From contig JANLFK010000010.1 in the NCBI GenBank assembly GCA_024655945.1, positions 1 through 64,000 on the forward strand: a stretch of 64,000 bases of DNA, given 5' to 3'. Below the pieces are notes generated by a model that was not told the origin of the DNA, ran no database searches, and worked only from the letters and a program-made list of their open reading frames with translations. Each line of letters starts with the position of its first letter. Position 1 is the first letter of the stretch. The translations under genes and the position numbers were made by a program. Positions 17,519 to 25,721 of the stretch are shown piece after piece. Source of the DNA: a candidate division KSB1 bacterium (lineage in GTDB: Bacteria; Zhuqueibacterota; Zhuqueibacteria; JANLFK01; Oleimicrobiaceae).

Positions 17519-17935
17519 TTGAAGTTCCGGAAGAAAGAGAAGGCTTCCGCCGCAATCCCGACGGCCTCGCTGCCGGATATCATCTTCATGCTGCTGCTGT
17601 TCTTTCTGGTGGCGACCGTCTTTAAGCAATATCGCGGTCTGCCGGTGGTGCTGCCGAAGGCAAAGCAGATTGAAAAGCTACCCGGCAAGCGCGATGTAGC
17701 TTACGTGTGGGTGGACCGCTTGCAGCGCATCTCCGTCGATGACAAGCTGGTGGACGTGCGCGATATCTCCGGCATCATGTACAAGAAGCGCACCGACCCC
17801 TTGCACCCGCTGAAGGTGGTGTCGCTGCGCGTGGACAAGGATGCGCAGATGGGGGTGGTCATCGACATTCAGGAGGAGCTGCGCAAGGCCGACGCCCTCA
17901 ATGTTAACTATTCGGCAAAACCTGCCGGAGAGTGA
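17519..17935 (+). CDS. exbD: Second ExbD/TolR family protein
   Basis: The protein has 138 residues. It starts with TTG at 17519, with GGGAAGGAG 8 nt upstream, and has a cytoplasmic basic tail (KFRKKEKAS), a membrane helix with the family Asp (LPDIIFMLLLFFLVATVF) and a periplasmic domain with MGVVIDIQEELRKADALN. Pairs of exbD genes are common in FCB TonB systems, where the two form a mixed stator. Sequence differences from its neighbour are large enough to suggest distinct roles. Confidence 0.88.
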   Translation: MKFRKKEKASAAIPTASLPDIIFMLLLFFLVATVFKQYRGLPVVLPKAKQIEKLPGKRDVAYVWVDRLQRISVDDKLVDVRDISGIMYKKRTDPLHPLKVVSLRVDKDAQMGVVIDIQEELRKADALNVNYSAKPAGE

Positions 17936-17947
17936 GGTGATGGAGCC

Positions 17948-18592
17948 ATGTTGAGGAAAGACCCAAAGGCGGACCTCAGGCTGCAGTACCGGAAGGTCTT
18001 CCAGCTTTCCATGGTGCTGGCCCTGGTCTTGCTCATCGGGATGTTCCAAGCCTCCAAGCGCTACGAGATCAGGAGCGAAAAGGTGGAGAGCATCGACTTT
18101 AAGATGCAGGTCGATGAGATCCCGCCCACGGAGCAGATGGACCGCCCACCTGCTCCGAGCCGCCCTGCCGTCCCCATCGAGAGCCAGAGCGAGGACATCC
18201 CGGAGGACGAGACCATTTCCACCACGGAACTGGACCTTTCGGAGCTGCCCCCGCCCCCTCCGCCCCCAGAGCAAGTAGACGAGTCGGCGCAGATCTTCGT
18301 GGCCTGGGACGAGCCGCCCGAGCCGATTGGTGGTTTTCAGGCCATCCAGCGGGCGCTGAAGTACCCGGAGATCGCCCGCAAGGCTGGAGTGGAAGGGAAG
18401 GTCTACGTCATCGCCGTCATCAGCGACAAAGGCGAGGTCATCAAGGCCTGGGCGCAGAATTCGCTGGGCAACAACGGGTGCGATGAGGCAGCCATAGAAG
18501 CGGTCAAGGCTGTCAAATGGAAACCGGCCAAGCAGCGCGACAAACCGGTGACCGTGCAGATCGGCATCCCTGTGCACTTCAAGCTGAAATAG
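17948..18592 (+). CDS. tonB: TonB family energy transducer
   Basis: The protein has 214 residues, a membrane anchor at about 18-38 (QLSMVLALVLLIGMF), an acidic proline-rich spacer with a run of prolines (ELPPPPPPPEQV), and the C-terminal TonB domain (YPEIARKAGVEGKVYVIAVI ... AIEAVKAVKWKPA). It carries energy from ExbB-ExbD across the periplasm to outer-membrane receptors. It lies 12 nt after exbD and closes the transducer unit; a hairpin follows at 18622. Confidence 0.9.
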   Translation: MLRKDPKADLRLQYRKVFQLSMVLALVLLIGMFQASKRYEIRSEKVESIDFKMQVDEIPPTEQMDRPPAPSRPAVPIESQSEDIPEDETISTTELDLSELPPPPPPPEQVDESAQIFVAWDEPPEPIGGFQAIQRALKYPEIARKAGVEGKVYVIAVISDKGEVIKAWAQNSLGNNGCDEAAIEAVKAVKWKPAKQRDKPVTVQIGIPVHFKLK

Positions 18593-18621
18593 ACCGAACG
18601 GAACAGAACAGCGCAACGCAT

Positions 18622-18646
18622 GAAGGCGGTGGAGAGCACCGCCTTC
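18622..18646 (+). terminator. Hairpin after tonB, weak intrinsic terminator candidate
   Basis: GAAGGCGGT (18622-18630) pairs with ACCGCCTTC (18638-18646) in a perfect 9-bp stem with a 7-nt loop. The tail TTCATTG is poor in T, so termination may be partial and let transcription continue into the lipoprotein and dsbD genes. Confidence 0.5.
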
Positions 18647-18698
18647 TTCATTGATGGCCATGGCCAGGTTGGAATGGCCCAGGTGAGCCGAGGAGCTC

Positions 18699-19298
18699 GT
18701 GCGGCACCCGACAAGACAAGCAAGGAGCGGTCGAGAAGCAGCGCGCCCCAAGTGGACAGAGCCACCCCGCAGGAGGCGCCAGCTATCCGTGCCCGCCGCC
18801 CTTCTGTGCGCACTGCTGGTCGCCGGAGCAGTGCAGTGCTTCAACCCTTTTGCTCCTGCGCTGCACCAGGGTCCCGAAGACGAGTTCATTGTCACCGAGC
18901 AACGCACGCCCGAAGAGGTGCTGCAGAACTTCCGCTACGCCTACACCTTCAAGGACTCGCTTCTCTATGCCAACCTTTTGGACAGCTCCTTCGTGTTCGT
19001 ATTCTTCGACCCCAACCAAGGGTCGTCGGGGCTGTTCATGTCCTGGGGCAGGGACGTCGACTTGAAAACCACGGGGCGGATGTTCCGCAGCTTCGATGTG
19101 CTCGACCTGAACTGGAACTCTACCATCTACGCGTTTGAGGAGGAGAGTACCGCAGAGCTTTCCAAGAGCTTCTCCATCAACTTCAGTGGAGCCTTTGCCG
19201 AGTTTCGGATATCCGGCACGGCAATCTTCTCGTTCCGGCGTTGTGCGCACGATGGTAAGTGGCGCATCACCCGCTGGAAGGACGAGTCCGAGTACTAA
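18699..19298 (+). CDS. Predicted lipoprotein, paralogue of the one at 1222
   Basis: The protein has 199 residues, with a basic RRRRQ stretch before a hydrophobic signal and the lipobox VAGAVQC followed by FNPFAPAL. It matches the protein at 1222 in its QC-x-NPFA start, in the VLQNFRYAYTFKDS region, in an FDPNQG segment and in its Trp/Arg-rich end. No known enzyme motif is present; the fold resembles small NTF2/SnoaL-like alpha+beta proteins, but this is a guess. GTG at 18699 has GAGGAG 3 nt upstream; an in-frame GTG at 18789 with AGGAGG 12 nt upstream would leave the signal without positive charge. It lies between tonB and dsbD. Confidence 0.75.
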   Translation: MRHPTRQARSGREAARPKWTEPPRRRRQLSVPAALLCALLVAGAVQCFNPFAPALHQGPEDEFIVTEQRTPEEVLQNFRYAYTFKDSLLYANLLDSSFVFVFFDPNQGSSGLFMSWGRDVDLKTTGRMFRSFDVLDLNWNSTIYAFEEESTAELSKSFSINFSGAFAEFRISGTAIFSFRRCAHDGKWRITRWKDESEY

Positions 19299-19345
19299 GC
19301 ATTCCCACAGAGGCCGGTGAGATAGCGGAACAGAGGAGAAAGAGC

Positions 19346-21166
19346 ATGGCAACAACGAGGTGCTGGCAGATTGTGGTGCTCACTTTGGTGTTGACTGCCG
19401 GGGCTGAGGCACAATGGGGAGGACAGCGCGTGGTGACGGTGCTGCCCGCCGTGAGACCCGACACCCTTAGCGCCGGGCAGGAGGCGCGCGCGGAGATCGC
19501 CTTGGTGATCGCCCCGGGCTACCATATCAACTCCCACAAGCCTTTTGACCCCGACTTGATTCCGACGGACATCTCGCTCCAGGTCCCGGCCGGGGTAGAG
19601 GCCGCTTCGCTGCGATTTCCTGAGGGCGTCCGCAAAAAGTTGGCATTCAGTGCAGATGAGCTTTCGGTGTATGAGGACACGGTGGTAGTGACCGCAAAGT
19701 TAAGGGTGGAGCGAGTGCCCACGCCCTCCGTCCTGCAGATACGCGGCACGGTGAGTTTTCAGCCCTGTACAGACCAGGCCTGTTTCCCGCCCGATCAGGT
19801 GCCCTTTGCTCTCTCCTTCGCGGTTACGGCCGGCCAATCGGCAGCAGAGCATCCAGCTACGAGCGAGAACAGATCAGGCCAGGCCGGCAAGCCCAAAGCG
19901 ATGGAGCTCACTGCCGATGAACTGCGCGCACAACGCCTACTGGAGCGGGGGCTGCTTTACGCGGTGGCGGCGTTTTTTGTGCTTGGGCTGGCTTTGAACT
20001 TGACCCCCTGCGTCTACCCCGTCTTGCCACTCACCGTCAGCTACTTTGCCAGCAGGGGGGAGCAGCGCCGGGGAGCGGCCTTTGCCGCGGCACTTGTCTA
20101 TGTGGTGGGCATTGCCATCGTCTTCTCCGCACTGGGACTGATCTCGGGACTGGCAGGCAGGCAGTGGGGGTTTCTTTTCCAGAGCCCATGGTTTGTGGCG
20201 GCCATTGCTCTGATCGTCCTTGCCATGGCGGCGAGCATGTTTGGCGCCTTCGAGATCACCGTCCCCAGCTGGCTGCTGACGCGCGTGGGCGGTGCCCGCG
20301 AGGGCATGGTTGGCGGCTTCGTCATGGGCCTTACGGTGGGCCTGGTCATTGCCCCCTGCGCAGCCGGCATAATCATTGGCCTGGTGGGGCTGGTGGCCAA
20401 GCTTGGCATCGTCGGCAAAGGCGCGCTCTTCTTCTTCGTAATGGGGCTCGGCTTGGGGCTACCCTACCTGGTGCTGGCGACGTTCTCGCAGCTCCTCTCG
20501 CGCCTGCCAAAGGCTGGCATGTGGATGGTCTGGATCAGGAAGCTGTTCGGCGTGCTGCTCATAGGGGTGGCTTTGTACTTCGTGTTGCCGCAGGCAGAGC
20601 GCGCCGCAGACATGCTCGCCTTCTTCCTCGGACTGCTGACCATGTTCGGCGGGCTGCTCTTAGGTTTTCTGGATCATGGCCAGGATTACACGCGCGCCTT
20701 CAAGCTGGCGCGGGCGGTCTTCGGAGTGGTGCTGCTCGTAGGGGGGGCAATGCTCTTTCGGGGTGCCTTGCATGAGAAGGCCGCAGGCATCGAATGGGTA
20801 CAGTATCAGGGCCAGGAGATTGAACAGTTGGCGATGGACAAACCCGCGCTGGTGGAGTTCTACGCCGACTGGTGTGCGCCCTGCAAGCAGATGGAGCGCA
20901 CGACCTTCCGCGACCCGCAAGTGGTGGCGCGCAGCCGACAGTTCCTCATGGTGCGCGTGGACTGCACCGCCCCGGATGCCATAGTGCAGAAGCTGATGCA
21001 GCGATTCAGAGTGACGGGCATGCCGACGCTCGTCTTCTTAGAGCCCGGCGGCACGGAACGAACTGACCTGCGCGAGGTCGGGGCGCTCAACGCCGCGGAA
21101 TTACTGGCCAGGCTGGAGTCACTTCAGGCGCAAGGCTCCCCTTCGCCCCAGGCCGGACCGCAATAG
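19346..21166 (+). CDS. dsbD: Thiol:disulfide interchange protein DsbD
   Basis: The protein has 606 residues in the canonical three-part layout. A signal peptide ends at AEA. The N-terminal periplasmic domain has the redox cysteines in SFQPCTDQACFP (about 141 and 147). Eight membrane helices from about 210 to 450 carry single cysteines in NLTPCVYP and APCAAG. A C-terminal thioredoxin-like domain has WCAPCKQ near residue 510. It passes electrons from cytoplasmic thioredoxin to periplasmic reductants such as DsbC or cytochrome-maturation proteins. The ATG at 19346 follows GAGGAGAAAG; an upstream ATG at 19259 falls within the lipoprotein gene. It converges on the minus-strand gene at 21171 with only 4 nt between stops. 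Confidence 0.92.
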   Translation: MATTRCWQIVVLTLVLTAGAEAQWGGQRVVTVLPAVRPDTLSAGQEARAEIALVIAPGYHINSHKPFDPDLIPTDISLQVPAGVEAASLRFPEGVRKKLAFSADELSVYEDTVVVTAKLRVERVPTPSVLQIRGTVSFQPCTDQACFPPDQVPFALSFAVTAGQSAAEHPATSENRSGQAGKPKAMELTADELRAQRLLERGLLYAVAAFFVLGLALNLTPCVYPVLPLTVSYFASRGEQRRGAAFAAALVYVVGIAIVFSALGLISGLAGRQWGFLFQSPWFVAAIALIVLAMAASMFGAFEITVPSWLLTRVGGAREGMVGGFVMGLTVGLVIAPCAAGIIIGLVGLVAKLGIVGKGALFFFVMGLGLGLPYLVLATFSQLLSRLPKAGMWMVWIRKLFGVLLIGVALYFVLPQAERAADMLAFFLGLLTMFGGLLLGFLDHGQDYTRAFKLARAVFGVVLLVGGAMLFRGALHEKAAGIEWVQYQGQEIEQLAMDKPALVEFYADWCAPCKQMERTTFRDPQVVARSRQFLMVRVDCTAPDAIVQKLMQRFRVTGMPTLVFLEPGGTERTDLREVGALNAAELLARLESLQAQGSPSPQAGPQ

Positions 21167-21170
21167 GCCT

Positions 21171-21521
21171 TTACTGCTTCTCCTCGTACTTCAGATAAAG
21201 CGGGATTTCCGTGCCTTCCTTCACCAACGCGTATTGCGAGCGGTAATACTTGGAAAGCTGCTCATTGACGATGCGATAGACGAACTGCAGGCCCTTGGTG
21301 AACTGACTGGGGGGGACCAGCTCGTAGCCCTGGGACAGGAGCAGGGGCTCGGGCACAAACTCGTAGCCGCGCGCGAAATAGCGCTCCATGGCAGCAAGAT
21401 TCACTGCGATGTCCGGACGCGGCCCTTTGAGTTGGTAGCCCGCTTCCACCAGGGCCCGTAACTGTTGTGCCTGCGAGATTGGGGAAAGCTGAGCAGTTGG
21501 CTCTGTGTACTTGTCGGCCAT
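21171..21521 (-). CDS. Hypothetical protein of 116 residues
   Basis: I do not recognise this protein. It is hydrophilic, without signal or membrane segment, and contains a tyrosine/glutamine-rich middle: LRALVEAGYQLKGPRP and a repeat-like pair of ARGYEFVPEPLLL and SQGYELVPPSQF. The end is LKYEEKQ. The ATG at 21521 was chosen because CGGAG lies 7 nt upstream; an upstream codon at 21548 has none. It is transcribed alone from a predicted promoter at 21579-21607, divergently from tRNA-Val, and meets dsbD tail to tail. Confidence 0.7.
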   Translation of the reverse strand: MADKYTEPTAQLSPISQAQQLRALVEAGYQLKGPRPDIAVNLAAMERYFARGYEFVPEPLLLSQGYELVPPSQFTKGLQFVYRIVNEQLSKYYRSQYALVKEGTEIPLYLKYEEKQ

Positions 21522-21578
21522 CTGAAAACTCCGTAGACTCATGCGCATCCACAGAATCTTTCGATTGCGAACATGGTA

Positions 21579-21607
21579 AATTTAACCCCGCGTCGGCAAA
21601 AAATCAA
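21579..21607 (-). promoter_or_regulatory. Predicted sigma-70 promoter for the hypothetical gene at 21521
   Basis: Read on the minus strand, TTGATT (21607-21602) and TAAATT (21584-21579) have a 17-nt spacer. Transcription would start near 21572, giving a leader of about 50 nt. It faces away from the tRNA promoter, with near-identical CCCTTGATTTT cores in both. Confidence 0.65.
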
Positions 21608-21657
21608 GGGCAAAGCGCGGCGGCCAGGAGCAGGGGCGCAGCGTCGCATCTTTTCCC

Positions 21658-21686
21658 TTGATTTTCACGCGCCGTTTTGCTATTAT
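21658..21686 (+). promoter_or_regulatory. Promoter of tRNA-Val
   Basis: TTGATT (21658-21663), a 17-nt spacer and TATTAT (21681-21686) end 12 nt before the mature tRNA, so the primary transcript would have only a short 5' leader. Confidence 0.8.
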
Positions 21687-21698
21687 TGCGACAGTGAC

Positions 21699-21772
21699 GG
21701 GCGATTAGCTCAGCTGGTCAGAGCGCTGGTCTCACATACCAGAGGTCACTGGTTCAAGTCCAGTATCGCCCA
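21699..21772 (+). tRNA. tRNA-Val (anticodon CAC)
   Basis: A complete cloverleaf fits 74 nt: acceptor stem GGGCGAT/ATCGCCC, D-arm GCTC...GAGC, anticodon stem CTGGT/ACCAG with loop CTCACAT giving anticodon CAC for codon GUG, and T-arm ACTGG-TTCAAGT-CCAGT. The discriminator base is A, normal for Val, and no CCA is encoded, so it must be added after transcription. It has its own promoter and a strong terminator. Confidence 0.95.
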
Positions 21773-21773
21773 C

Positions 21774-21809
21774 AAGGAGGATGTGGCCGGGCGCCGCACC
21801 TCCTTTTTT
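21774..21809 (+). terminator. Intrinsic terminator of tRNA-Val
   Basis: AAGGAGG plus TGTGGC (with one bulged A) pairs with GCCGCA plus CCTCCTT, followed by a run of T to 21809. The long stem and U-tract make it the strongest terminator seen in the window. Confidence 0.88.
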
Positions 21810-21848
21810 GTTCTGGGCCATTGAGTACATTCTGCGGAGGGTACCGCA

Positions 21849-24800
21849 ATGGTGAAGCGCTTGCCTGCCGTTAGTCTGGCGATTGCCGTGTTGGCGGCCA
21901 CTGCAGCTGCTCAATCGCAAGATACCTTTGTACGCGAGTGGCTGGTAGTCGGGGCCTTTGCCGTGGATCCGGAGCACGAGCCCCTGCGCGCTGACCATCT
22001 CGGAGGCGAGGTGGATGCCATGCCCCGACTCGGACAGGTCGCAGGCGGCAAGAGTTGCTTCGTCGCCCAGACCGACCAACAGGGCCGCCTGAACTTCATC
22101 CGCATGGGCGTCGAGCCGCCAGAGCGTTCCGTGGTCTACGCCCACGTCTACGTCTTTGTGCCCAGGCTTGTGGAGGCCGTCCTCCTGGTGGGCAGCGACG
22201 ACGGGGTGCTGGTACGGGTGAATGGCAACGCGGTGCACGAACATCTGGTGCTCCGCGGCTGGCGCGCTGACCAAGACACCGTGCGCGAGCAATTGGGTGC
22301 CGGGTGGAATAGGGTGCTGTGCAAGGTGTTCAACAACCTCGGCGGCTTTTCCCTGTCCCTGCGCGTGACCGGCCCGCAGGGCGAGGCAATCGAGGGGCTG
22401 CGCTACGCGGCCGAGCTGCCTGCCGACTACAGGCCTGCCGTCGTGCCCAGCCGGTACGACCTGGCCAGCCTGTCTGTGGCGCCCCATGCGCAGTTGACGG
22501 CAAAGGGTTCGCTCATGGCCACAGTGCAGGCGCAGGTCCGCCCCCACGGCACTACACCAGTCGCCGCGCTCCGCTGCGTGCTTCAGGTGGCGAGCAAGTT
22601 GCACCCGCTGCGACGCACAGAAGGGCTGCGCGGAGATCCGTTCACTATTGCCTGGGCGGTGCCACTCAGCGAGGTGCTGCGTGCTGCTACCGCAGGAGAT
22701 CTCCTAACGGTTGCAGTGGATTGGGGCAGGGGCAAAGCGATGATGGAGCTCTCGCTCACCCGGCAAGAGGCGCTTGGCGCGGTGCTCGCAGGGGTGGAGC
22801 TCAGCGAGCTATTCTCCTTCTCGCAAACTACCTCCGGCACGCACGGCAAGGCGCGCCTCCGGTTGCCGAAGGAGTTGGCTGCCCACGAGCTGTGCCTAAG
22901 GGTGAGGGCCCCGCAGAGCGTGGTGAGGGCTTTTTGCGATGACCAGGCTCTGCCCCCCCTTCCGCAACGCCAGGGACTGTGGCAGGCGCAGGTGCGGCAG
23001 CCTGAGGCGCGGTTTGCGCTGCCCAGGCTGGACTCGACCCGGCAGGTGCGCCTGGCTATCGACCTGGTACCAGCGAAGCAAGCGCCACGGGTTTTCATCG
23101 ACTTCGTTGCCCTGGACTATGCTGCTCTGCTCGATGACCTGCGGTTTGGCGAGATGTACGCCCCGGGAAGCGACTTTGGCCAGGCGGAGCTGTGGACACG
23201 GCCGGTGGAGGCATTTCAAGCTGCCGATGCCGGCGGTTTGCGCGCCGCCCTGCAGGAGTTCAGGGAGAGGTCAGAGCCCCTGCGCCGCGCGATGAAGCAG
23301 GACACCATCCACGTCGTCGGCAATGCCCACATCGACATGGCCTGGCTGTGGCGCTGGCAGGAGACGGTGCAGGTCTGCGAACAGACCTTCCGCCAGGCCT
23401 TGGAGTTCATGGGGAAGGACTCGACCTTCACTTATGCGCAGAGCCAGGCCCAGGCGTACCAGTGGATGGAATGCTTTCATCCGGAAATACTGGCGGGCAT
23501 CAAGGAGATGGTGCGGCGTGGACAATGGCTGGTGGTCGGCGGGATGTGGGTCGAGCCCGACTGCAACCTGCCCGCCGGTGAGGCTTTGGTGCGGCAGATC
23601 CTCCTTGGCAAGCAGTATTTGCGGGAGAAGCTGGGAGTCGATCCGCGGGTTGGCTGGACACCTGACACCTTCGGCTACGCCTGGACCTTGCCGCAAATCT
23701 ACAAGAAGAGCGGCATCGATTACTTTGTCACCAGCAAGCTGTGGTGGAACGATACCACCCCGCCAGAGCATCAACTCTTCTGGTGGGAATCGCCGGATGG
23801 CTCGCGCATCCTTACTGTGGTGCCCCTCAGCTATGTCGAGGAGTTGGGGGAGGAGCGGACCCTGCGCACCCTCCTGGACTTTCGCCAGGCCACGGGCGTA
23901 AACCACGCGCTCGTTCTCTACGGCGTGGGCGACCACGGAGGCGGCCCCACCAAAGAGATGCTCGCCCGTTTCGACCACATGGCCGAGACGCGCCTCTACC
24001 CCACGGTGGTCAAGTCCTCCGCAGAAGCGTTCTTCCGCGCTACGGAGACAAAGCTGGACCTGCCCATCGTGCGCAACGAGCTCTACCTGCAGACGCACCG
24101 TGGCACCTACACCACCCAGGGCGCCATTAAGAAGAGAAATCGCCAGATGGAGGTCCTCCTGGAGACGGCAGAAAAGTTCGCCTCCTTTGCCCCACTCCCC
24201 TACCCAGAGCAGGAGCTGCGAAGGGCGTGGCAGGGCACGTTGTTCAACCAGTTCCACGACATCCTGCCCGGCTCCAGCATTCCGGAGGTCTACAAAGATG
24301 CCCACGCTCTGTACGACTCCTGCCAGGCCCTTGCCGGTTCGGCATTGCAGGCGGCCCTGGAGGCTCTCTGCGCGGAGATCGACACGCGCGGAAAGGGCAT
24401 GCCCGTGGTGGTCTTCAACCCCCTGTCCTGGGACAGAAGCGACGTGGCCTGGGTGAGGCTGCCCGGACCCCTGCTGGAGCAAAGCTACGAAGTGGTGGAT
24501 GCCAATGGCGTGCTCCATGCCGCACAACTTCACGAGGATGGTCTGCTGTTTGAAGTCAGCGGCGTGCCGGGTGTAGGCTACAAGGTTTTTTGGCTGCGAC
24601 CTGCTGCCCGACGCTTCTGGCCAGATGCGCCCCAGGCTGTCCCTTGGACCGTGCAGAACGGCGCCTGGGAAGTGAAGCTGAATGCAGAGACTGGCGATAT
24701 CGCCTCCGTGGTTGACCGGACGAGCGGCCGAGAGGTGCTGGCCGGGCCTGGCAACCAGCTGCAGTTCTTCGAGGACCAGCCTGCGGAGTACGATGCGTGG

Positions 24801-25703
24801 AACATAGGCTACACTGGCAAGGAGTGGCGTGCTGACCGGCCCACCGAGCTTGAGGTCATTGCCCAGGGTCCGGTCCGGGCCACGCTGCGCGTGGTTCGTC
24901 CGTTCGGCAGCTCACGCTTTGTTCAAGACATCACCCTCTACCGCCGCCTGCCGCGCATCGACATAAGCACGCGTGCGGACTGGCATGAGTCGCACGTGCT
25001 GGCCAAGGCCGCCTTCCCCGTTGCTGTTCAAGCACGCGCTGCCACCTACGAAATCCCTTACGGCTGGATCCAACGCACCACCGTGCCGGCCACGCCTGCC
25101 GAGAAGGCGATGTTCGAGGTCCCCGCGCAAAAGTGGGTCGACCTGACGGACGACTCAAGCCTCCATGGCGTGAGCCTGCTCAATGACTGCAAATACGGTC
25201 ACGACATCTGCGGTAACGTCATGCGCATCACGTTGCTTCGCTCCCCGAAGAACCCAGACCCCAACGCCGACATGGGCGAACACGAGTTCACCTACAGCCT
25301 GCTGCCGCATGCCGGCAATTGGCAAGAGGCAGAGAGCCATCGACGCGCCTTTGAGCTGAACTACCCTCTGCAGGTCCTGCTCACGCAGCCGCATCCGGGG
25401 CGCCTTGGAAAGCAAGGTTCTTTCGTACTTCTCGACGCCGGCTCTGGTGTGATGCTTTCGGCAGTCAAGCGAGCGGAGAAGGGCGAGGCAACAGTTCTCA
25501 GAGTTTACGAGCTCTTCGGCAAGGAGACCAGCGTGCAGGTCACCTTCAGGGAGAGGGTTGCCGAAGCATTTGAGACGAACCTATTGGAGGCAATCGGCGG
25601 CAGCGTGCCCGCTGCGCGTCGGACGATAAGCACCAAACTCGCCCCCTTTGAGATCAAGACCCTTCTGGTGCGATTCGCAAGCCAGGCCGGGCCCAGGAGG
25701 TAG
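21849..25703 (+). CDS. Secreted GH38 alpha-mannosidase
   Basis: The protein has 1284 residues with a signal peptide (LAIAVLAATAAAQS). An N-terminal beta-rich region of about 470 residues precedes the GH38 catalytic barrel. The barrel begins at VVGNAHIDMAWLWRW (zinc-binding His and Asp, about residue 492) and includes GWTPDTFGYAWTLPQI (Asp nucleophile, about 604) and YGVGDHGGGPTKE. Middle and C-terminal GH38 domains follow (NQFHDILPGSSI, FNPLSWDRS). GH38 enzymes cleave alpha-linked mannose with retention. The extra N-terminal domain is larger than in typical bacterial GH38 enzymes and resembles carbohydrate-binding or PA14-like folds (VLLVGSDDGVLVRVNG). SD GGAGG stands before the ATG. Probable role: degradation of mannan or N-glycans outside the cell or in the periplasm. 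Confidence 0.88.
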   Translation: MVKRLPAVSLAIAVLAATAAAQSQDTFVREWLVVGAFAVDPEHEPLRADHLGGEVDAMPRLGQVAGGKSCFVAQTDQQGRLNFIRMGVEPPERSVVYAHVYVFVPRLVEAVLLVGSDDGVLVRVNGNAVHEHLVLRGWRADQDTVREQLGAGWNRVLCKVFNNLGGFSLSLRVTGPQGEAIEGLRYAAELPADYRPAVVPSRYDLASLSVAPHAQLTAKGSLMATVQAQVRPHGTTPVAALRCVLQVASKLHPLRRTEGLRGDPFTIAWAVPLSEVLRAATAGDLLTVAVDWGRGKAMMELSLTRQEALGAVLAGVELSELFSFSQTTSGTHGKARLRLPKELAAHELCLRVRAPQSVVRAFCDDQALPPLPQRQGLWQAQVRQPEARFALPRLDSTRQVRLAIDLVPAKQAPRVFIDFVALDYAALLDDLRFGEMYAPGSDFGQAELWTRPVEAFQAADAGGLRAALQEFRERSEPLRRAMKQDTIHVVGNAHIDMAWLWRWQETVQVCEQTFRQALEFMGKDSTFTYAQSQAQAYQWMECFHPEILAGIKEMVRRGQWLVVGGMWVEPDCNLPAGEALVRQILLGKQYLREKLGVDPRVGWTPDTFGYAWTLPQIYKKSGIDYFVTSKLWWNDTTPPEHQLFWWESPDGSRILTVVPLSYVEELGEERTLRTLLDFRQATGVNHALVLYGVGDHGGGPTKEMLARFDHMAETRLYPTVVKSSAEAFFRATETKLDLPIVRNELYLQTHRGTYTTQGAIKKRNRQMEVLLETAEKFASFAPLPYPEQELRRAWQGTLFNQFHDILPGSSIPEVYKDAHALYDSCQALAGSALQAALEALCAEIDTRGKGMPVVVFNPLSWDRSDVAWVRLPGPLLEQSYEVVDANGVLHAAQLHEDGLLFEVSGVPGVGYKVFWLRPAARRFWPDAPQAVPWTVQNGAWEVKLNAETGDIASVVDRTSGREVLAGPGNQLQFFEDQPAEYDAWNIGYTGKEWRADRPTELEVIAQGPVRATLRVVRPFGSSRFVQDITLYRRLPRIDISTRADWHESHVLAKAAFPVAVQARAATYEIPYGWIQRTTVPATPAEKAMFEVPAQKWVDLTDDSSLHGVSLLNDCKYGHDICGNVMRITLLRSPKNPDPNADMGEHEFTYSLLPHAGNWQEAESHRRAFELNYPLQVLLTQPHPGRLGKQGSFVLLDAGSGVMLSAVKRAEKGEATVLRVYELFGKETSVQVTFRERVAEAFETNLLEAIGGSVPAARRTISTKLAPFEIKTLLVRFASQAGPRR

Positions 25704-25721
25704 CCCCTGCGCGACAGCCAC

